From Marisa cornuarietis (Eukaryota; Mollusca; Gastropoda; Architaenioglossa; Ampullariidae), in contig SMMW01000614.1 in assembly GCA_004794655.1 (NCBI GenBank), positions 5,292,501 to 5,356,500 of the forward strand: a stretch of DNA of 64,000 nucleotides, in the 5' to 3' direction. A program made the position numbers and the translations under genes. Below, in pieces: positions 35,639 to 47,000 of this stretch. The notes beneath the pieces were generated by a model. The model searched no databases, was not told the DNA's origin, and saw nothing but the letters and a program-made list of their open reading frames with translations. Numbering within the stretch: the first letter of the stretch is position 1; every line of letters starts with the position of its first letter.

Positions 35639-36145
35639 TTGCTCAATTGTGGCTGCATTTTGCCCTGAAAGAAAACAATTGACACTTTTCTGCAGCGCCC
35701 TCAAAGAAAAATAGAAAAATATTAAAACTGAAACATCTGTAAATATACGCGTACATATTTTATTATTTTGCAAAGGCACCTGGTGTAACAATGTAACAAT
35801 TTGATAAAAGAAATCTGCCCAGTTAGAATTAATCGCAAAAACCAATGCTAATGTAGACTTAAAACGTTTCCTCTTCTTTTTCTAAATTAGAGAAATTGCC
35901 CCTTTTAAATATGTTTTCAAGCTCGGTTTCCGAAAAGTATGAAAGCGTGTGCGCCTGTGTGTGTGTGTTGCCAGTACACGATGGTCAGAACAAATGAAGG
36001 CGCGAGCAGCTAGCGACGCTTACTGTCCTAAAGAGGGAGTGGCCCTGCACGCCATGACGACCGCCTGACTTCAAGCTCTCAAATCACAGTGGTGGCTCTT
36101 GGCATCCTCTTTGGTCAAACCATATGCAGATAAATATAACAGTGG
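35639..36145. other. Intergenic DNA
   Basis: Nothing recognisable; a GC-richer patch at about 35990-36120 has no open frame of note. Confidence 0.4.
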
Positions 36146-37603
36146 AAGACTTTTATTTATACAAACGAAGAGTCTACAAATTAACTGACAAACGTATTGG
36201 AAGTATGATTTGGACTTAATGATGTGTGGACGCAAGTGCTGTAATGCCTAGACATCTACTCGTCATATCCACAAGACTTCCTGGTCAATCTCTCTCTCAC
36301 TGTTAGATGCATATTTTTTATACAGAGATTTCATGCTTGATAATGAATTTATTTCCACAAACTTACACCAATATATTGTTTATGTATAAATAATATTCAA
36401 AGGTATAGTTAATCTGAAAGCAACCTTTATTTTTATTTTAAAAAAAAGACTGTATTGGATACTGTTTCCAAAGAACAAAAGAATATCATAACATATCACA
36501 GACCATAATTTGGACATTTTTGTTAAAAGTGACTTAGTCCAAATTTCCAGTGATTTCTGTAAACAACACTGAGTATAAACTACAGATTTCTTAAAAAAAT
36601 GTTTCGATGTACTTGAAAAAGTAAAACATAAATGACAGTAAAAAACATGTACTTGTTCAAAAAGAAAAAAGGCCCAGAAAGGCCTTTGATGTCCTATCTT
36701 CTAAATGTGTATAGAATTTGTCCTTGTCAAAAAAAAACAAACAAAAAACACAACTATATCTAAAAATTCCCACCAATACTACTAGAAGTCAAAGGTACTT
36801 TTTTAAATAATTCTTTTCACACTGTTTCACAATCTTTAAATCTAAAGCATTTTATTCAGAGTATAATAACAAAAGCTTAGGTATTATGATAACAAAAAGT
36901 TTAACTATAATTGTAAACACAGAAAAAACAATTTAAACGGGCTTCTTATTCCACAGAGTGTGAAAAGAATATTAATGGGTTGTGTTAAAAAATAGGAACC
37001 AGCCTCTCCACTTTATATATAAGCAGACACAAGCAATGTCCCCAGTATACCCAAAACAGTGTTTTGGTATGCACACCCTTTAAGCAATAAATTTTTAGTG
37101 CGGGTGTCAAATATATATTTAGCATATAGAGCAACTGAGACTTTCCTACAATTGACTAAAATGTCTTGCTTTTTTTAAATAAATTTATTTTTATTGTAAA
37201 TGATCAATTTTTCTAGTACTGATAAATCATGTTATGTATTAAAAGAACTAAAATACTTTTTGATAAGTTTTAAGATTTTTTTAAAATAATCAAAAAAATT
37301 TATCTTAAAAAGATCAGTCAAGATTTGATTAAGGCACAACAATACAAAGACTAAACATTTAAGAAAACAGAAATTCATTTTTTCAAATGTAGAGGTAAAT
37401 CTGATAATGATCCTGGAGACTATAACAGCACACAAAATACTTTCTAATTCTTCTTTTTCTGGAAAAGGAAAGATGTTACTGAAGTACCATACAAAAAAGC
37501 AACAAAAATAATGAGCAATTGAAAAAATTCTATATCCTAGCTAACAGAATATGAGAAAAAATATGGTGATTTTTTGACAAACTAAGACCTGAGTGTTAAA
37601 CAT
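36146..37603 (-). other. Probable long 3' UTR of SPATA6
   Basis: Very AT-rich DNA directly after the SPATA6 stop codon. Minus-strand AATAAA words occur at 36157-36152 and again near 37184-37189, so the transcript end is uncertain. No gene was seen on either strand. Confidence 0.45.
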
Positions 37604-37977
37604 CTATGTCCTTATCCGGGGATCATGCTGAAAAGCAGTGCGGTATAGACGGTTGTAGATTTTTCCGAGATTGTTTTTAAAGACTTCTCGATGCGACAAA
37701 CCGCTCACTGCTGCTGCATTCTGAGTCCAGTACTGGCCTTGGTCAAGATGGACAAGACTTGCTGGCCTGCAAGGCCAGAAATCCTAAGAATATTATAATG
37801 TGACACTGCTTTCCTACCTCCCCAAAGTACAATAACAAATACTGTACATGAATTTTAAAACATCACATAATTATAACATCAAGATCCATATTTTGACCAC
37901 TGAAATGATAACTTGTTCTTGCAGTTAACTGACTGCTGCAGTCTATGGGCCAACAAACATTTTGTGTTTTGAGATCT

Positions 37978-38046
<69 letters not shown>

Positions 38047-41000
38047 AAATCTGATGTATATGATTGTTTTATATGCAAAAAAAAAAAAAACCAACAAAAA
38101 CAGGCAGTGTTCATTTCTGTACTATGCGTGTGACAGAAGTACAGAGTGCAGTGTTCATGAAAGTCTCCTCGCTCCTCTCCATTGATAGTTCACAACAATA
38201 CCAATGTCAGTAAATTATGTATTTTTCTTTGCTGCACAATCATCCATCAACATCTTAACAGAGGTAAAAAGCAACAGAAATAAATGGCAAAAGACGGAAG
38301 AGATGAAGCCAAGAAAAAGCAACTAACCCTTTCAGTATAAGGAAATATACCTCCGACTCTTCGCTAGGTTGGTGGCTATCTCCAAGTCCAGAAGATCCCT
38401 GTCAACGGGTGAATATCGGGGTATATATCTGCCCAGACTCTGCAATAAGATCATCACTGGTCGTTGAATACACATCTCCCCAAAAAGCTAGGTAAAACTA
38501 AAACACATCATGGATCAAATGGGTGCAACTCTCACTGCCATCAAGCGCCTGCTGATCATGAATAAGCTCGACGGTAGAGGACCTTCATAAGGCTGTTAAA
38601 AGCCTGCTCTCCCACCCCACCCTCAAGATATGATCCAGCACTGAAAGCGTACCCTTTGCTTCATGAAGTCTTTGCCCAATGCTGGCAAGAAGGAACTGGA
38701 TATGAGGAATACCAAGATTATTACCCTCATAACAAGAGCATGAGAAAAGACTAACAATTACAGGGGCATTTCCCTCCTCAGCATTGTTGATAAACTCTTT
38801 GCTCGGGTCCTCCTGACTCGCTTGCAGAAACTAGCTGATCACGTCTACCAGGAGTCACACTGCAACTCCTGAGCTAAGGTGTATATATATATATATATTC
38901 TTGGAAAGATATTCTCCCATCGTCAACTTCAGAAGAAATGCAGAGAACAGTTTAGTTGCCACGTACAGCGCTTTCATCGATTTAACCAATGCATTCTAGT
39001 ACGCAGAGAAAGCTTCTTTATAATCCTTTCAAAGATCAGCTGCCCACCTAAATTACTGTCTGGATATATCCTTCACACTAATGTGTCGAGAACTGTTCAG
39101 ACAGAACACAGATGCGTCGCCAGTCACTAGCATTGATAACTATGAACTTGAAGCTGTACATAAGTTCACTTATTTTGGATCACCCATCACTGACAATCGC
39201 TCTCTGGCAACAGAAATCGACCAGAGAGTTGGAAAGGGTATATGTCTGTGGAAAAATCCCAGTGGACCACATTTGCCAGAAAAGAAAGAAAACTTTCACT
39301 TATGAAACATTCATCAAATTCTAGGCATATCATGACAGTGCCAGCCTTCCAGCATGTTTATTTTCATAAACAGTGCAGAGCTAGAGAATGGCTACCACAA
39401 AGTTTACCACAAAGAGAATGGCTGCATTCCAAAAGACATATTCTATGGTGAACTGGCATCTGGGAGTAGAACCACTGGTCACTCTAAATTGCGTCTGCAA
39501 GAGCGGTACGTGAACACTTGATCTTGGCTGAGAATTAGGAGATTCTTCCTGCTGGCTGCACAAGGTGGAGAAGTACTCTGGCCTAACATCTTAAGTCTGG
39601 GGAAGAGAAGTTGCTGAATGCTGCAGCTGACAAACGGGCACACAGAAAGGAGCGCAGGCATTCCATCAATTCAAATGCACAAGTTACATAGCACAGATGT
39701 GTTGAGTGTAAAAGTAACTGTTGCTAACACGCTGGTCTTGTCAGCCACAGACACAGCTGTCATGGCCAAGGAGCTAGGATGAACCATCCACGGTCATCTC
39801 TGAGCGAAGGAGGCTATCACATCATGGATGAAATACTGTCCTCAGGACAAACAATACAACATCAAAAGATAAAAGACAGACAGGCAGAAGATAGTAAGAA
39901 GTGTGCAGTGTGGCATGTTTTTGTCTAATTCTCGGAACAGATTTCTGTCTCAGACACAACATCTGAATTTGAAACTGGCTGGCGACACATCATTAAACTA
40001 TATCACCGATGCCAAAACCAGAAAGAAAATGGGGGAACGTGTCAATGATATATGTCTACTGGTGACTATTGTTCTTCAGTAATATCAGGGTGTTGATCTC
40101 TTTCTCCGCAAGTAAATGTTTGCATCTTGCATTATAATGAGCTTAAGCCACTCACTTTAAAGGCCAACCTGAATGGTTTGCGTTTTTTGCAGATATCGGT
40201 AGATATAGGCGATATAAACATAACCTGTACATTTTAGCCTCTAAGAACCATACGTTAATTAATTATCCGTTAGCAAAGTACGCGATTCGCACCTGCGATG
40301 AACGAGCGCCGCTAGCAGTGTACTACGTCACGTTAGTGGACCATTCACAACATTGGCAGCAGTCAACACCAAACAGAGAGAGAATGAGCAACAGTTCGGG
40401 ATATTCGGACGATGAAAGTCTGCATTTCTCGTGGTTCTGAAAAACTGTTACTTTAGCACGAGAAATGCAGACTTTCATCGTCCGAATAACCCGAATGGTC
40501 CACTAGCGTGACGTAGTACACGGTTAGCGGCGCTTGTTCATCGCAGGTGCGAATCGTAGCGGATAATTAATTAAAGGATGGGTTTTGGAGGCTAACATTT
40601 ACAGGTTAGTTTTATATTGCCTATATCTACCGATTTCTGCAAAATATGCAAACCAATCAGGTTAGTCTTTAAGAGTAAATACAGATAGTGGTTAAATATC
40701 TTCGTAGAAATAAAGCGTAGAATTATCTAAACATCTGCTTTGGTGGTTTATGGGCTGGAACTGCAATTGATCTAAGCTAGCAAAGCCTGTTTCTTGTTTC
40801 CCACCCATGCCTCCCACAAGCGAGCAGATCACTGAGCCACGCCGCACACATGCACAAGGAAGGTACCGAGTATGGACGAAAGATTGGAGACTGGCGGCCC
40901 AGCATCTCCAGGCGCCGAGCTGAGCGTTCAAGGGCTCTGCTTACACGATCAGTGAGGTGTAAATATAGGCTAGGTGAGTATGGCCGGCTGCCATAGCGAT

Positions 41001-44000
41001 CTTCAAAGCTGGAGCGATACAATATAGGACTGGCAGAGCGAGGCCGAGGATGATAGTATGATCTGGTGCGGGATGTCAGCTCTGCCACCTCAGCATCTGA
41101 AACACCCATAGTTTACAGACTTCAGTCCTCCGTTGAGTACAAAAGAGAAATACTAAGTTTTGCAAATATTATAGGAAACGTAAAGTTCTTAGGTAGCTGT
41201 CTGATGCGCGACCCATAAACGCATGAGGGTGAGTTCAATTCACAGGATCACTTGGTTTTAGTTTGAGTCTATCAATTCAGGTGAGATCGTGATTTTTGCG
41301 TTTTCTAACACGGCAATATATCTTTCAATTAACTTGTTAACTTATTGCTTAAAAAATTGATATAGTTACATCCATAGACACGGACATATTACACACTGAA
41401 CCAAAAAGAAAGTTTTTAGATCATGACAACAGCAACAATTTATAATGTGAAACAGGAAAATGTTAGAGGCTAGTTTTAAAGAGCTGAATCCACTCCAGTA
41501 TAAATAAAAGCAGATGACAACAACACCTATTATATTCACCTATGCAGGTAAAAAAATGCACAAACAAACATGTTTGCATGCAAATAATTCTACGTAGGTT
41601 TAGAACACAGAAGACTCACCTTCATCACCATCGACAGATGAAACAAACTTTGACTTGTACACTGGTAAAGGATCTCTTAGCGGCTCACGTATGACCTGCC
41701 AAAGTGTCCACAAGAAAAAAGGATTTATTTTTAAAAAGTGATCGACTACATGATGTTTGATTGCTTACTTAATTTCCATGTAGCTACTTACGTAGAAAAT
41801 TTTCAGTAAGGTAAAAGAAAAAGAATATTGAAATACATGTTTCTCCCTTCACATCTACTGTTCTTTATAGAGGAGCATAACAGTGAGTTCTAAATTTATG
41901 TGGTTTATAAAACCTACAAATATCCAAGGATCATAATTCAATTTAAAAAGAAATTATAATTTTCACATTTTCAAGACGTTCTGCACTAGTATAGAAAATG
42001 TGAGTCTAAGTTATATTAGTAGTAGCACAGACATATATATCTCTGCTCTGCTTGTAGACAAACTTTCTGTGTTAACTTCTAGAATGAGACCAATTCCCTA
42101 AATTTGCTCCCGATTTAACTATCAACATGAAGAAAAGAAGACGATTGTGAGCTCTCATGTTGACAGATGCACAAAAGCTCAAAGCTTTATAGTCTGCTGT
42201 GTTTTCAGTTTATTGGCTCTAAGCCATAAGAAGTGGTCAACAAATTTTGCCAAAAAAGAAGAAAAGAAAAGTGACTGAGAAATAAAATTATTGCTTGCAT
42301 GCTCATACTGCTGACAGCTGATCGTTAAAATTTTAGTGAAGTTCTGGATATTAAATTCATATTTAGTTCAAGACCTAACAGCCTATAACTTTGTGAAAGG
42401 CTAAGAGATGGTCTCGGCAGACCACCAGAAATCCAGAGATATATGTATGTGGTAGTAGATACCATCCGGAACTCTGTTTGATATTTGATCCCCACCATTA
42501 CCTTCTCTAAGTGGTACTGATGCTTGAGTGAGGCATGATCAAGATTAAGATCAAGGTCGTCACCTTCAACACATGCAGAAATAAAAAAAAACAAAGCATT
42601 GAACATAAAGAAATCTGTGAAAGAAGTAACAGTGATAATAAATAGGGGAAATTTTAACACCATTTTCAAAAATGGCGCATGCAGTATGCCATCATGTATA
42701 CTACATACATATATACTTTGCTATCGTCTTGTTCATGGCCTTGTCTGAATCTATCTGAATTTGTGTGGCCTTACCAGCCTGGAAGGTAAGTTTACTTTGC
42801 CCATTCCAGTTTTCTTAAAGTCCCACATATCATATTGAAGGGTGCTGGCCATCGTTCTATCTCTTTCTCTGGAATGCCCTGCCTCTGTCTCTCCACACAG
42901 TGGGGACGCTACATGCTTTCTGGTCTGGACTTAAAAACTTCTCTCTTTCAGAAATACCTACTGCAATCCTATTGTATTCCTACCTCAGCATTCCTTCATG
43001 TTCTGACAATGTTCACTGTGCATGTGTGTATGAATGTGCATATTTTTGTGTGTGTGTGTGTGTGTTTGCCTGATTGTGATGCCCACCTCTGTCATATAGC
43101 ATCATTACCTACTGCTCGTTGTCTCTTGTAAAGCAAGTTGAGCTTGCCTCCATGCAAGAAAATGCACTAAATAATGCCTTTTATTAGTAATATCATTAGT
43201 TAAAAAAAACATTCTTGAGAATATAACCAAATACAAAAACCAAAATAACCACACAAAAAACAGGAACTGAGGAAGGAAATCTAAACAAGATATCATGGCT
43301 GAAAACCTTGTATCTACAATGCCAGGGAGATATTTTTGATGGACAGCTGCATGTAGCGTGGCCCCAATAGGGCCGACCAACAAGTCTTTTGTAGGCCTTG
43401 CACACCGCACAGTTATAAAGATGATAAGATGACCATCTCAGTGAAGATGGGGGGCAAGTACAGTATTGGTCACATGGGTAATTTACTGCAGATCATAAAC
43501 AAATAAGCTATGGCAGTTAGGGTCCTAGGATTAGGCTTGCAATTGTGTTACAGTACAGTCCAATTTTATTTTTCAGATATGAGTTTCATTGTCCTTGACT
43601 AATTTTGAGCTTCATTCTAATGATTCATTCTGATTTGGCTAATGAAAAATAATATTGCTTTTTTCTTTTAGAATGTATTGCCAGGTAGGTTTTTTGCAGT
43701 AACTGTTAGTTTTCTACAAAGAAAATAAAACCCCCCAATCAGATATTACTGATAAGTATAAATCATTAGAGATCCCATTTCTTGAAGATTACAGGGAAAA
43801 TATTATAACATAATCTTTGGTCCTGAGATGCCTTCTGCTTCTATATTTGTGAATAGAAAATTGTTTGTGAAAGAAACGATGCTTACTGGAAAAGGAAACT
43901 GAACTCTTTGGTTTCTTTGGTTTGGACTTAGCATGAGCATCTGGTCCACTGCCCGGGACACGGCCAATTAGGCTTTTATCAAGCTGAGAACAGAAGACAG

Positions 44001-47000
44001 CATGCAAGTCTGTCTGTATCTATGTACTGGACAAAATATTTATGCATCTGATTTCTCATAAATATGCATTTTGTTACTTTTAAGATATGAACCAAATGTA
44101 TCCAAAATAAAACATCATCAAATGTTATGTTACCACCATTCATTTTTTTCTCCATTACTTTACATCTATATTACACTACATATACTACCATCATTCATTA
44201 CTGACTTTCCCTTTAGATCCATACCAGTCCACTCTAGATATGACTCTACAAAAGAAAGGTTACAAAATGTTATGGGAATATATCAAATAGAAAACTGTCT
44301 CATAATTCAGACCATTGGACTTTAGAAATAGCATGACAGGCAGAACCAATGACCATCTTCTGTATGTGTCCACTTACAGTTAAACGTGTGAAAATGTATG
44401 AACAAAAGAAACTAGCACTATATGACCTGTGTCAGATTACTGCCTCTTAAACTTTTAATTGGACCGTTTTACTAAAGTCCTCAACTAGCTGGTAGACACA
44501 GGGCGTGATATGTTTAGGCAGTTCACATGAAGTTCCATGTGGCTCTCACCTTGCGGATGACAAATGGGGGGCGAGGGTCAACGGTACTGTCCAGGTCCAG
44601 GTCAATGTCACCTAAATCCCGAGACAAAGATGCAGACCTGGAGCAATAAAGAGAAGACATGATGGGCAGTATGAAGTGTGAGTTAGACTTTTAGCCCTCA
44701 AGCTGTGAGTACAGAAGAGAGGGCAACTCTTCTCCTCGTGGAGATAAATTAGAACTGTTCACTACAATTTTGTCCTTTCTTTCACTTGAGATTAACCTAT
44801 GTGCCTTCAGAATTATTTTAAAAAGACAGCTTAGGTCATGATGATGTTTCCAAACTCTGGCTGAAAAACTATTTGTCACATCCTGTAAATATCTATGCTA
44901 GGCAGGGTACCCAGCTATGCTCTGGGTAATTTCTGCTGCTAACTTTTCCAGCTGCCATTTTATTATCAGCTTTTGATCTTTTGCTTTATTTGAGTCAAGC
45001 TTATTAAACCACAGCATCGGTGCAGTGAAATAGTGTAACATTTGTTCTTTTCATGTCCCTTCCCTAACTAGACAGTTTGACACATTCAGCAATGTGGGCA
45101 TGACATTCAAGGGAAGCTACCACCCCCCCTTTTTTTTTAATTAGTGTTTTACGCGGAGCCAGCAACTAAGGCTATATCACGGCAAGGCAGCCAGCCCTGT
45201 AAACAGATGCCACATGCAGAGAAAGAACAGCCTGCCCGAGACGAGAACTGAAACAGGACAGCCAACCTTCACTGTATTGGTGACAGGCGCTAACCGTTGC
45301 GCCACCGGACCGCCCGTACCACTCCCCTGCCTATTTCACTTTCACATGTTCTTTTAACAACTTAGAATCAAGAAAATAAACATACTCCAGAACAAAATAC
45401 ACTATCCACAGTTAGACCTGAGATAAGAAATATTCCTTCAGAATTTGGTGAGGACTGAACAGATGGTGTGGATTTCCACAAGTGTCATACTTATGTTTCC
45501 TCTAGTTCTTATTAAATAGAAACAAGTCCAGAATAAAATTATACAAGTTGGATACTCCTATCGAATAGCTTTGTGGTGGGTCCATAGATAGGTCAGTTAG
45601 TAAATTACCTTCTTAAGCGTCTTGTAGGGCTTCGTCTTGATTTTCTGTATGTTCTTCTTTCCTGTGCTCACGTACACCGACCCACCCATATACACACACA
45701 CACACACACAAAGAGAGAGAGAAAAAAAAAGAAATAAAATACATTACACCCTAATACATAAAAATTTATAACACAATGCTTGATATTATGTGATTTCTTC
45801 AATCTATAAGATAAAGAAATCTTAGCCTAGTTGATGCAGAGGCAGTGAACACAAGTAGTTCACTCTGGGGCATGGCATATAAAAGGTAGAGCGAAACCTC
45901 CTTTCACTTCCTTTACCTTCTTTGATAAATCAGTTTCTTCATATCAGATTACTGCTAATCCCAGCTGCTGGATGCGTAAGGAGAATTTATCAGCCACATG
46001 CCTGAGTAGGCATCAAACAATGCAGGGATCTTCCGCCCCAGTTAATTACACTAACCACCAAGATACAGGCATTCCCATAAGAAATTATAAGAAATCCTGG
46101 CAAAGAAACTATCATAAACACCTTTTCTTGTTCAAATGCATCCTCTAAAGCATCAGCTTCTGGAGAAATAGACTCTTTGATGACTGTCTTGGTTGCAAAT
46201 TCTAGCTTGGGGGAAATACCCTGCACAACAGATAGTCAATCGAGTATTTACTACCAACAAATATAAGGATAAATCCAGATACATCTTGCAGATGAAAAGA
46301 AAATTGCCTAAACTGTTGTTTGATAATGCTTCTATTAAATGCATTAAAACAGAAAAGAAGATCAAAAATAAAACTCAAAGCAAAAACTGTTTAATACATG
46401 GAACAAAGGCTATACAGTGGGAGAACCTCTCTTTGAAAAAGTGTTTTAAAAAAGAAAGTTTTCTTAAAACTTACAGGAAATGCAACTGTCCTTGAGAAAA
46501 GGATTTCTCGATCAGTGGATGAATACACAGGAGCAAGAGAAGGGTAGGGATAAAGAAATTCACGAGCACTGGTGCTGAAGGAGGCCAGACGCACAGCACC
46601 ATCTGTGTACTCAGACAGCTGAAGCAACTCAAAGATGACTAGTTCATCTGCAAGTAGAACATCACAGCATGGTTTGTTTGCTGTGTAACGAATCATGGTT
46701 GCTTTAGAAATAGCTACTTCAAATGAAGGGATAATTATGCATCGCCCAGATATCTTTTTTTTTAACTGCACAGAGGTAGGTCTTGTGGGTAGTACTTTGC
46801 TGTGTACTGCGTTTGATATCTCTTGAATACACACAATAATAATTCTAACTACATGTAGTCATATTTGCTCTTTACTACCCTGAATTAAATGTAACCGGTT
46901 TTCTCACTGTCCCATATATCAGACTGGAGAGGTTTGGCTGTCTCTCATTCCCTTTCACTGGCTCCAGTATTTGGAATTCCCTGCCCCTTGTCAATGCCAT

